Assembly: GCA_008933995.1 (NCBI GenBank)
Contig: WARS01000015.1
Location: forward strand, 3,522,173 to 3,586,172
DNA: 64,000 bases
Direction: 5' to 3'
Source: Datnioides undecimradiatus
Lineage: Eukaryota; Chordata; Actinopteri; Lobotiformes; Datnioididae
Both the position numbers and the translations under genes were made by a program. The notes under the pieces were generated by a model, which had not been told where the DNA came from, made no database searches, and worked only from the letters and a program-made list of their open reading frames with translations. Of this stretch, positions 1 to 27,418 are shown piece after piece. Position 1 is the stretch's first letter. Every line of letters starts with the position of its first letter.

Positions 1-16761
<16,761 letters not shown>

Positions 16762-19475
16762 GGACCTTTTACCCAACCCGCTACAGTTCAGGACGTTCCA
16801 TTGGCTAGGGGGTGGGCGGGACCAGTCACTGCCTATCTCAATGACAGTGTTTCGTCTGAGGCCTGCCTAGCAACGATCCCTAGCAACATTCCAGATGAAC
16901 TTTTTCTTAGCCAGCCCCCGACCCTCACTTTAACACAGGTGGAATAAGGACGTGTGGCAAATTTAACAGAAAATTCTTTCTCTTGCTTTCTGGTGACAGA
17001 GGACTATTTCTTTTATTGTGTGGCAGTCTTTTTTTTATTTTGTCTGCTCATAAAACTCTTTGCTTTTTACATACACGACCAAGAAAATTCCAGTGTCATT
17101 AGTCCCCACGTGTCACTGCATACCCAAATATTTTTTTAAGTGAGTATCAGTGTTTCATGTTAAAATACCCCAAAATTATAATGTTGCCAAATTTGACATT
17201 TTTCTTTACACCTCCTTAACAGTATTTTTTTTTTCTCTCTTTTGGTTGAAAGATTCAAAATGCAAACAGCAAAGCTCAGTGCAGTAGACTGGTCATGCAA
17301 GGAGGAGGAAATTTCATCATTAATGTCATATGAAATGAAAATATTTTAATGAAGTTTAAGTTATGTCAGAAAGAATGACATCTCACACTCTGTAATCAGG
17401 ATGAAATAAATTCACTTTGAAGACGCGTTTAGCTGCCACAGTCTACACCAAGCCCACAGACTTAAATGACAAGTCTCGCTGTCTGTGTTGAAGCTGCACA
17501 AATTAACACCTGCTCTCTGCCATTTCCTCTCATTCCTGCCGCTTCTCATCATTCTGACTGTGGACAATAGTCCATGTAAACATGCATTCCTTCCTGTTTT
17601 GCTTTATTAACATGCACTTTGTGCTTATTAAAGAAAAATGACAAGCACATTCCACAGATCTCATTGGCAGTTCGTAATGCGGGAAAAAATGTTCTTTTAA
17701 AAAGTTCCTCTTGGTGTAAACACTCTACTGTAGTGACTCGGTTACACTGGTTGTTGTTGAGACATTTATGTACTGCCCATGAAAAGACCAACTGTGGATT
17801 TTCAACCTCAGCTATGTTTTGTTCTTGTGAGAGGCTCAGTCACCAGCCTCAGTAGTAGCTATCCACAGGTATTGCTCAACACACAAGTGTAGCTAAGTGT
17901 AGTGGGATTACTTTTTGTCACCGCTCCTTTGCATCATATGCCATCTCAGATCTGTGTTTTCTGAACAAACAAAATAGCAGTCGATATGAAATGACACCGA
18001 GTAATCACACATTGGTATGATTATGTTAAACCATCTGGTGATGAAACTGGAGATTGCTACAGAAACTGTTTGTGATAGACCTCAAAAGCCTAAATAGTTT
18101 GTGAATATGTGCCTCATGTCTTTTGGGTACCTGTCACTATGGATGTTCCTTCTTTGTTTCTTATGGGGGGTGGGGATGGAAATGGACTCACAGTAGAGCA
18201 TCCAAGACTTGCCTCTAAACTTGGATATGTTGAATAGTTGGGTTGTTACTTCACTGTTAATTTTAGCCTGTTTCTTGTTCCAGCTGTGCTTATATCCCTC
18301 TTAGCACTTCCACTTATTGTTTTGTTTTTGTTTTTTTTAAAGGTTATTTCTCAGATGCCCCCTCCAGTCTAGTTATTACGAAATCAAGGATCAGACAGCA
18401 AATGACAAAAGCTCCTCCTTATGTTTTAGATTTGTTTCCCAGTGGGAAGCTGAGACGGGTAATGGTTCTGTCTGTTGTTTGCCTTCAATATTTGTTGCCA
18501 CTGTAAAGACCTGAAAGTGCCATAGAGGTGACCATGGAAGTGTTTATAGGAAGAAGACTGTTGTGTGAGTAGATTTTTGTAGTAAATGGAAGACTTGATA
18601 GGTGCCCAGATTTAAAACCACTTTGAGGTGCTGTACTTATTTCAAATGCTATGTTCAAAAGATGCTGTTCCTGAAGTACTGTATGTCAGCCCCCTGACAT
18701 GATGACATCATGAAGTCCTGCCAATCTATCCCACAATATACCAGGCGGCAGCACTGCTTGGGGATGGGGTTTGTTGACGTTTAGACACTTTCCACCTCGG
18801 TACGGGTATTTAAAACATCTTTAAAAATGATGTCAAACCGAGAAGCTGTCGAATCATTGTGGATTCAAGATGCAATTTGAGCAGTGATTCGTAGAATATT
18901 AGTGACGAAAGTCTGCAGAGTGCTACAGAAATGTGCGTCTGACACAATTATACTGCCCTATCTTGTATATCAGACTGCCACTCTACGGATTCTTTATAGC
19001 ACTGTTGGCACGAGAGCGGAGTTTTGAGGAGTAGTGAGTAGCGATCCAAAGGGACACTGTAGGTTGGAGAAATGTGCAGTTGAAAGGTAGATGTATGTTT
19101 GTAATTAAGGTCTAGAAAAAATGAGTGAAAGTTGTGTAAATAACATGACCATATTTTCTGTATTTTTTTTATTTCTTTTTTTTGTTGTTTTTTTTTTTGC
19201 TTTGTGGTTGTGCTGAAGAGGGTATTTGTATGGGAGGTGGGTTTTAAATGTTTCCCCTTGTCTGTGTTCCCTGCACCTTGCCATAATGCATCATGAGAAA
19301 AGCAGAACCTCTGTTACGTTGGAGGTCGTATGAATATCAAGAAAGAAAATCAGACAAAAACGAACCAGGATGAAGCCTCATGTGGAGGTCTGCTCAGCAT
19401 TTTTGTTCATTATATTTGCTTCAAGTATCAACATTGATTATAAGAAAAATTAATAAAGAATTTTTAAAATGGTAC
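16762..19475 (+). other. coro1c 3' UTR
   Basis: From the TAG at 16759-16761 no further coding is seen until a canonical AATAAA at 19452-19457, giving a UTR of about 2.7 kb. It holds two 8-mer matches to the miR-1/miR-206 seed (ACATTCCA at 16886-16893 and 17647-17654) and a Pumilio-type element (TGTAAATA at 19135-19142). Its long poly-T runs near 19150-19200 are typical of vertebrate 3' UTRs. Confidence 0.7.
19452..19457 (+). terminator. Polyadenylation signal of coro1c
   Basis: A canonical AATAAA hexamer in an A/T-rich setting is the best candidate end of the coro1c transcript. A further AATAAA at 20662 could serve a longer isoform. Confidence 0.6.
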
Positions 19476-19479
19476 AGTT

Positions 19480-20940
19480 TTGAATTTTACTGATTTGTTG
19501 GTGGAAGGTTTGCATGCAACTGTGTGACTTATTTATGTGTCTTTAATATGATTTGAATATGATAAGAACGATTATAAAGGTCTATGTCAGAGGAGTGACG
19601 TCAGGCTCTGGATGCTCAGAAAAAGTTTATAGTGGGATCAATTCATGTTTCGTTTGGGTGCTTCCAATGGACTTGTTGACAGTGAAATATATGGTAGCCT
19701 TCTCAATTTAAAATTCAAATTACGTTGATGTCTCAAGAATGTTGAACGTATAACTTGAAACTTTTATTGTTTAGTTTAAATTTAGCCTTTCTCTTGTATT
19801 TGTGTACCCTGACTGTTGACATAATCACAGCTCAAGTTTTAACCCTTCATCTGTTTCATTGTGAAAGAATCAATTTAAGCTTAAGTTAAAAACAAAATGC
19901 AGGCCTGTAGTTTTCATTGTACATTAGCACAGTCTGTGATATAAATGTGAGTCAGCATTTTACTTTGAACATTATTGTTTTGCCTTTGTTGACTTATTGC
20001 AGTTAGCGCATTATGTTTGAGCCACCAAAAATACCCAAACATACTTGATGACATGATAGCATGAATTACAAACTATTTTTAGACACAAAGTTAACTGACT
20101 TGCAGTTGCGTCATGACAGAAATAATACATTTACTACAATAGTATGAAGAATCCCCTCAGTAGTTTCCTTTACTGCACCGTTAACCTGGAAAAATTGCCA
20201 CCTTGTTCACGCTTTAACTCTCAGGCTGAGCAGCTATAATATCAACATCTCACACCAGCTGTCAAAATATCTGAATGAAATAAGAAAGGAGACACGAGCA
20301 GCCTTAAATAGATGCCCTGCACATTTAGGGACGTATCCAGAGATAAGTGCCCATAAAAGACCATGAAGTTTATATGTTCGCTCTGTACATGTGTTTTGGG
20401 ATGAAAGGGGTGCTTTCTCTCTGTGCTGGTCTTGTATGCCCTGCTGAGACAGGCTGTAATCAACGGGGACGTAATTAGAGAGGACTCAGTGGGAGGCAGA
20501 GGAGTCTTGGGACTCGCCCCGCCAAGTACAGAAATACACATATCCCTAAAACATGGGACCGATGTTGCAACTGCAACGTCTTTGCAGCTACTTTTCAAGC
20601 ACAGAATTCAGTGTAATCAGTCCAATGAACAGACATTGTGAGAAATTACACTTGCATACAAAATAAAGACCCTCACCAAAGGTAATTGAGACTCACTCAA
20701 TGTATGAGAAAATAACAATTTAATAAATCACTTCACTACATGACAATTTCAGATAAAAATGTGCTATAAAAAAAAGTTTAATCCCAAACGGACAGCCCAT
20801 AAGTGCAGGCGGATAAAGGCTGGGAGGTTGAGAAAGGGGGAGGAGAAGCTGAAAATAGAGGGATGGATCACCAGTTTGCAGTGCGCCGACTTTTTAGAGC
20901 TCAGTTTAAAAAAAAAACGGAGCAGGGAGGGTGGATGCTC
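19480..20940. other. Intergenic, coro1c to tmem119
   Basis: In mammals SELPLG occupies this interval. I see no ORF with a signal peptide, Thr/Ser/Pro-rich mucin repeats and membrane anchor. The 72-118 codon open frames near 20242-20641 show nothing recognisable. No tRNA or repeat family was identified here. Confidence 0.5.
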
Positions 20941-20944
20941 TGAA

Positions 20945-21055
20945 ACCCTTTGCACTCTTACTTTCCTGTCATCACGTCGTCTCTCCTCCATTCCCCTCTC
21001 TGTCCTGTGCTCTGTGTTGTGCTCTCCAGAAGATAAACCTGGGATTGCACACTCT
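20945..21055 (+). other. tmem119: Candidate non-coding first exon of tmem119
   Basis: A pyrimidine-rich, comparatively GC-rich stretch ends in a strong donor (CTCT then GTAAGTAT at 21056). It lies upstream of the acceptor at 23205 that opens the tmem119 coding exon. Mammalian TMEM119 also has a non-coding exon 1 and its coding sequence in exon 2. The start of this exon is not defined, and the assignment rests on the donor and position only. Confidence 0.35.
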
Positions 21056-21211
21056 GTAAGTATATTTATATTTGATGCGAGTTTAAAGTACATCATCGAC
21101 AAAGAAAAAGAAGCAGCTGAAGGTTTGATTTATGTCAGGTTGGTCTGTGGATCCAGCATTCAGATTTGATGATCCACTTGGTTCATGTTGTAATTTGAAG
21201 TTTTAACATTT

Positions 21212-21410
21212 AGTGGTGGAAATTAACTTACTAAATTTACTCAATTGCTTTGCTTAAGTGCACTTTTAAAATCTTTTTACTTCATTTGAGTCTTTCTATC
21301 TTATGCTACTTTATACTTCTACTCCACTTCAGGTCAGGGAGACGTTAAATACTCAGCTGCATTTATTTAATAGCTACAGTCACTTTACAGATTCATTTTA
21401 GATAGAAAAC
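21212..21410. repeat. Teleost interspersed repeat copy (GTGGTGGAA... family)
   Basis: The copy begins GTGGTGGAAATTAAC and continues through TATGCTACTTTATACTTCTACTCCACTTC, a text I recognise as a frequent dispersed repeat of fish genomes (non-autonomous, SINE/MITE-like). It lies in the putative first intron of tmem119. The family name cannot be given without a repeat library. Confidence 0.55.
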
Positions 21411-22779
21411 ATGTGATTGGTGTGTAAAATATTGTTAATGATCACATATATAAAGTTGTTTAGGTCAGCATCAACTCCAGAACGATAGTAGTAATCAAAT
21501 AATATGATATATGTATCAGTTTAATCCTGCAAAATGAATACTTTTAACATTTTAAATACATTTTTCTTTTGTAGTTTTTCTTCATTTCAATTTTTGATGC
21601 ATGGATTATACTTGTAATAGAATAATTGCAAAGTAAAAGTGTTGAGAATGTTATATTTAATAATATGCTTTGAGGTGGTGTGACCTTTATCTGTGGCTTC
21701 TTCTTTGCAAATTTGTGCTGTCTGGACAAACTTTATTTCCTTTATTTCAATTTTATGGTCAAGACTCGAACTTTCCTAAAAAACATGTATGTCAGACTGA
21801 AGTTAGGGTAAATGTGTAATAGAAGATGGCCAGGGCATCAAAGTGTTTTTCTTTGATATAAATATGTAGAAAAACAAACAAGCCCATATCTGAGACCATC
21901 GTACAGTGTGGTTAAAACTGAACAGGGTAGCCAGAGGAGTTTAGACATTAATTACTCAAATCCCCTGAACTGGATTAAGTGCCTATGTGGTGTCTGACAG
22001 CCTTCAGTTGAAGGTAAAGTGGACCCTCCAGTGAAATACAGGAAATGTATTTATGGCTGTAATTATAAGGATTCAGTGGGCAGAGCTGTCCTATACATCC
22101 AAGGATGAGGACCCAACCTACCATGTGGTCCAGCAGAGTACACACTATGTTTGACCGCACAGGAGGGGGGGGGGTGTTCATAATGTACAGAGCAGGTTCA
22201 CTATAGCATGTTGTTGATTAGAAGCTTGTCTTTACAGCTTAGCACTGTGTAATTACCCTCGGTGTTAAGACTTGACGAGGTTTTAAAAGCTTTAGTCCCC
22301 TAAAGCTTGACCTCACACTGAGACTGATGGAGAGAGAATAATAGAAGAAAAGTAATACTGGATCAGGACGTATGTTCAGTCAGTTGTTCTGTCAGTAAAT
22401 GCAGGTTCCCCTGGAAGCAGAAATATCTTCATCATCAGGTCTGTGCTGCTGTGGCCTGGTGCACAGCAGCTGCTGCCCAGTGTAAATATAGAGGCCACAG
22501 CCGCAGGTCTCCCACGCCTCTGTGCTCCCTCTGGAACATAGCTTCCTCCTGGCTTTGGTGTGGTGGATGGGTGGCCTCCCTCTACTTTACAAATTATAAG
22601 GCCTCCAGCGCCAAACTCACTGTCTCCACCCCAAATAAGTAATGGCTACCCTGCTGCCTGCTAAAATAGATCTGGTGCAAGATGAGGAATGGCAGAAAAC
22701 CTAGAAAAACCTGAGTCAAGAGGCACTCTGAATTACATTTCAGATAGAAACAGCCATTTAAAACATTTTATTTTCTCTT

Positions 22780-23001
22780 AGCACAAAGACTGGAACCAGG
22801 GGGGAAACAGCTAGTCTGGCTCTGTTGAAAGCGCCTTTAAGTCCTGTCAATCAGTAGACTCCAGGAGTCAGAGTCAGTGCGCTAGGCTGCCAAGAAACAG
22901 CACATAACTCTTTGTAAAACTTTGTGCGCCAATAGTTGGATTTAGTTTTCTTTAAACAAACCCAGGCTAGATGCTTCCTCCCATGTTTCCAGTCTTTTGC
23001 T
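22780..23001. repeat. Fold-back (MITE-like) repeat upstream of the tmem119 coding exon
   Basis: The left arm (22780-22824, containing AAAGACTGGAA and CTAGTCTGGCTCTG) is complementary, with mismatches, to the right arm (22961-23001, containing CCAGGCTAGATG and TTCCAGTCTTT). About 135 bp of loop separates them. The text resembles a dispersed inverted-repeat element common in fish genomes, including the GCTAAGCTAAGCTAACC stretch after the right arm. The right flank ends about 200 bp before the tmem119 acceptor. Confidence 0.6.
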
Positions 23002-23216
23002 AAGCTAAGCTAACCACCTCCTGGCTCTGGCCTCACAGTTGATGCACAGACATTAGAGTGATTTTGAGCTTATTGTCTAATTCTCATAGAAGATATACTT
23101 TTCCCCAAAATGTCAAATTATATGTGAGTTGATGAAAATGAAAATATTATTGAAAATATTTACTCTTTTGATCCTGAATTTAAGAGGCCATTGTTGTTGT
23201 TGCAGGACAAGAGAAG

Positions 23217-23966
23217 ATGAAGTCTGGTTTGGTTTCTCTTGTCACCTGTGTGACCCTGCTCTCACTGTGGTGCAGTGTATGTCTCGCCACTCCTATGTTC
23301 TACAACATATCCATGGACGGCAGTGGTGATGAGGCAGAGCTGGAGCTCCTGTTTCCCACCTCTTTCTCCACTCGAGTGCCTGTTGATGTCACTGCTGCTA
23401 CTGGAGCTCCCACCCTCACCAACACCATCACCACCACCATGATCCGCCTGAAGGACTTCGTCCTGACGCGAGTAGTGGATTTCCTGCAGGAGAATTTGCT
23501 CATCATCATTGTTGTGACGTCTCTCCTCATCGTCATGGTCTTCATCATCTGCTGTGCCTCCGCCATGAGTCACAAGCGCAAGCTGGAGGCTTACAAACCG
23601 CCTCCTAACCCACCCAGGAAATACACAGCTGATAAGACAGGTGGACACAAGAATTCAAATGATCTCCAGGAGAGGCCATACGCTGTGGACCACGTCAAGA
23701 GGGTGCAGACTCAGAGCATGGCCTCCCCCAAGAACCTGCGCATGCCCTCCAAGGCCCTGGTGGGTGAGAGGGGTAGAGACGTCAGGTCGTCGCCTCGCCA
23801 GGAGGTCAGAAAGGTCAGGGCGGCAGAGGAGGTGGAAAAGCGGCGAGAGGAGCCCAAGCACAAAGAGCAGCCAAAGCACAGGGAGGAGGTGCAGCAGAGC
23901 TCTGGCCCCAGCACCAGCTCCAGTCAGCCTGTCTGCACCTGCCATTTGAAAAAGGCCCATCACTAG
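23217..23966 (+). CDS. tmem119: Transmembrane protein 119-like
   Basis: A single-exon coding sequence of 249 residues. The ATG lies 11 bases after a splice acceptor (TTGTTGCAG at 23205), implying a non-coding upstream exon. There is a hydrophobic signal peptide at about 1-24, a short Thr-rich ectodomain with a sequon at N30, and a membrane segment at about 94-117. The cytoplasmic tail is basic then charged (Lys/Glu/Arg-rich, about 195-235). The stretch RVVDFLQENLLIIIVV followed by KLEAYKPPPNPPRKY matches in layout the human TMEM119 segment around its membrane helix, and a CxC near the C-terminus is shared. Position next to coro1c and iscu agrees. In mammals TMEM119 is a microglial and osteoblast membrane marker; its molecular activity is poorly known. 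Overlapping antisense frames are shadows. Confidence 0.88.
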   Translation: MKSGLVSLVTCVTLLSLWCSVCLATPMFYNISMDGSGDEAELELLFPTSFSTRVPVDVTAATGAPTLTNTITTTMIRLKDFVLTRVVDFLQENLLIIIVVTSLLIVMVFIICCASAMSHKRKLEAYKPPPNPPRKYTADKTGGHKNSNDLQERPYAVDHVKRVQTQSMASPKNLRMPSKALVGERGRDVRSSPRQEVRKVRAAEEVEKRREEPKHKEQPKHREEVQQSSGPSTSSSQPVCTCHLKKAHH

Positions 23967-24060
23967 TGCAAACCTGATGTTGGCATAAGAGGTTAAAAGT
24001 TGCAAACCTGACATTAAAAACCAGATCAGACAGGTTGGTTACACCGCACATGTATAAAAA

Positions 24061-24066
24061 AATAAA
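24061..24066 (+). terminator. Candidate polyadenylation signal of tmem119
   Basis: AATAAA lies 95 bp after the tmem119 stop. It would make a very short 3' UTR. Later hexamers are possible, so this is only the first candidate. Confidence 0.4.
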
Positions 24067-24079
24067 TGCTGTAAAATTT

Positions 24080-26690
24080 CAGTGTAATTCCAATCAGAGA
24101 AAACTCTTTTCAGCTACCAGCAGCAAATGTGTTTGTGAAGCTCGTTAAATGAAAAACTTCCATCGTGCAAACAGCTAAATCTAAACGCTAAATGAACTAT
24201 CATGTATGATCTAAAGTAAAAATGAAACAAGAGCTGGTCAGATCGTGACAGATACATGGCCAGAAATCAAAATACTGTGTTGCATAAAAGTCTTATTTCT
24301 TTAAATGCTGCAGCCTTTTAAATTAAAAGTGGCACAGTGGTCTCTTTGCTTTCATGTAGTGCAAAGACTTGACAGTGATTAACACACCGTCAAATATCAT
24401 ATCCCTGTGCTGCTGAGGAACCATCAGTTAAAACAGTGAAATAAAAGTTTTTCTTACGATTTTTTGAGGGAAAAGTCAAAAGAAATAACAGTAAGCCTGT
24501 AATTTTCCATTCCTTAAACAAAAATGAGAAAAATAGTAAGTATTTAAATGTACAGAGACTCATTATGCCTGCCGAGACTGAGGAATCTCCTCAGTATGTC
24601 CTGCTGTACACCATCTTTTTAGCAGCTTCGGCTGAACCAGTCTGTCATTTAGAGCAAGAGCTTTGCTGCTCTAAATACAGCACGGAGAGGGGCCAGTAAA
24701 CTTGATTTGTTGGATACATAACAAAACATTCTCTTTCTATTTACATTCATATTTACTTAACTTTGTTTGCATAATGTTATTTCATGTCATATCATATTGT
24801 GTTTTACTTTAAGAACCCCAATTCACAAAGTTTTACATCAAAAGACAAACGAGAGCTTAGCACCCGAGTTATTCCAGTAAAGTTGAAGTTATGTAGTTAT
24901 GTATTTGTCAGCATATTTATTAGGTTGCATTTTAATCTAACAGCTGTTGAACATTGAAAGCAGACTTTTTTTGGTATAAAAACTTTGTGAACTGGGGTTG
25001 AAGTTTTTTTAATAGTTATTTCTTATATAAAAGATAAATTATGGGTTTTTAATGTAATAATGTCATAAATCTGAGGACAGGGATAGTGAGTTGGCCTGTT
25101 TTTGTACTGGTGTAAAAGGTTTAACTTTGACTCATGGTGGCTAAAAAGGAGAAAATAATATGTAAAAACTCTCTGACTCACTATTCCACTACTCAAGTTT
25201 AAGACTCTGAGCATCTAAAGCAAATGTGTAATGTTCAGTTTGTACGATTTATGGGCCAGACGTCACGTTTAAATACTTTTCTCCGTTGAACCTCAGACTG
25301 TTGTCCTCAGACGTTTCCAGAGATGCTTCCTATATGACAGTGAAAGTTTTATTGTTTACAAAATGACAAAGCTGTTTTGCTTATGTTGAATAAAATTGTT
25401 GATAACAATGATCTGTGTAGTTGCTGGAAAAAAGGAGCTGCGAAAACTTTTCATGATGAAAGAGAAACTACGGCACTGAAACAACCTAAGATTAGAAAAA
25501 GGCGAGGAGGGCCTAAAAAAGAGAGGATGCTTGCTACGTGCACATTATGTTCAACTCTGTGATCTGTAATTTCGAAGCTGCGTCCACTCAAGAATCATGG
25601 GTAACTATTTTTAAGGTAATTACCCACATGTCAGATGTGTGATATCTGCTCTTTGGAGACTTGAGCTGCCTTCTAGCTTTACATTTTAAGCCGAAGATGT
25701 GCACACACAACACAGCAACATCGTTTTTTCAACCACCTTTTTTGACACCGTCAGAGCCAAACTCAGGACTGCAGAAGGTATTGGAGCCTGGAGATGACGA
25801 GAGCCCCCTTTTGTCCTTCACTGGCTACTGTACAAGCTTGTTTAAATATTTCAACAGCTGTAAACCAGATACATACAGAGCACCGTGGTCCAAAACAACA
25901 GCTCATGGATTTTCTATGCAAATCTAGGAGACACTGATTTGTTCCATTGACAATGAAACAAAAGTTAAATTTTACTGTTTAACCTTTTAATATTTTGAGA
26001 AAACAATGAAATAATGGTCTTATTTGAATGGTGCATGTACTAATTTATTAATTATGTATTTATTTTTATGTCACATGTACCACCTCCATCATTATATGAC
26101 TACATTCTGACCACAGCCATTGTTAAGATTCATTACGAATGTATTAAAGCATGATTAATTGTGGCTAAAGAGGCTGAACGTTTGCATGGAAAAGTTTGAT
26201 CTGAATCATAAGGGGTTTAACTCGCCAAAGATCAAACATCAAAGATGACAACACAGCTGCTTAAAAGTGAGCGTAACCCTGTGGCGGCTGAAACACGAGC
26301 CCTGACAGAGCCTCGCACCAGGGTCAGATTCCCTGCTCTTTTGTCAGTGAGGTGCTAAATAATTCGAGAAAATACTACCCCTGCACTTTCACTCTTCCCA
26401 CCAGGTGACCACCAGGAAAACAGACAGCCAAAAGACCACCTGGCATTTCACTCTGTTTAAGGCCTGTTTGCTAGATTCACTGTCTTGTTTTAGTTTTAGG
26501 TGACCTTTGGAAACTTCAGATTTGGGAATATTTAGGACACCTATTTCCTGTCTTTCTTTATTTCTGACACATTTTCTGTTGCTGAAGCTCCAGCTCTGTG
26601 CATTTAGACCCTTTTCACTGTCTGCTACTGCCTAATAGTAGGACCTCTCGATCAATTTGACTGGTGAAGAGGATTCAGAATAGGTAATAC
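24080..26690. other. Intergenic or tmem119 3' UTR; nothing recognised
   Basis: An AT-rich stretch with only short open frames of at most 88 codons and no recognisable domains, RNA genes or clear repeat termini. Part may be a longer tmem119 3' UTR. Confidence 0.5.
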
Positions 26691-26699
26691 AGCACCTTA

Positions 26700-26845
26700 A
26701 GGCTGTCGTTAAACTTTGATGAGCATCTGCCTGGAATTCTCAGCTGCGAAGACAGTGGATATATCTTCAGATCACGCAAGGACCATGGGATGACAAGCTT
26801 GCCCATCTCCTCGGAGGAGCAGTTAATATGAGGCATAGAAAAATG
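26700..26845 (+). other. Candidate 5' UTR exon of the LRR gene, with spliced uORF
   Basis: A strong donor (AAATG then GTAAGTG at 26846) pairs with the acceptor at 27411-27412 just before the LRR start codon. Single-exon LRR membrane proteins commonly have such an intron immediately upstream. An ATG at 26828 opens a six-codon frame that runs to the donor and meets TGA at once in the next exon. The left edge of the exon is not determined. Confidence 0.4.
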
Positions 26846-27418
26846 GTAAGTGCCTGGCCTATCACCTTTTCCTTTACTTATTCTCTTAAGGTAGCCTTCA
26901 CAAGGGGTTAAGTAAATAAGTTAATGATAACTTTATTAATGTGAGAGAGTCAATGATGACTCAATTAATTTATTTCTAAATGCTCACAGGTTTCTCATGT
27001 CCAAGACTCCAAACAGCAAAAGTTAGTGATTCAGCTGCAGTTATAAATGTTATATTTGTAACAGTAATCAAGCTAAATAATTAAGTGTAAATGTTAATCA
27101 TTAATAGATGTTTCTTGTAATAATCCACCATGCTACAGTTGTGAATGCTCTTTTACAAGGTCAGGGGTCAAATTCAAGACAAAGCGAGTAGCATTGTCAC
27201 AGTTTTTCACAACCTCTTATGTCTCATATTTGATAAATGAAGAATTAGTCATCAACCATGAATAAGTCCGTTAATTACAACTTGCAAACCCTTTACTATA
27301 AAGAGTTACCATCTTTTATTTGGTTTAAGTAAATGATGCTTCACCATATTTCCTGATACTATTTGCTCTGTACATATCTGACGGGTCGCCTCTCCTCTAT
27401 TGTTCCCTGCAGTGAGTC

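Noticed and set aside
23262..24051. Several minus-strand open frames of 67-128 codons opposite tmem119
   Set aside because: They are antisense shadows of a GC-richer coding exon; the plus frame has the signal peptide, membrane helix and family likeness.
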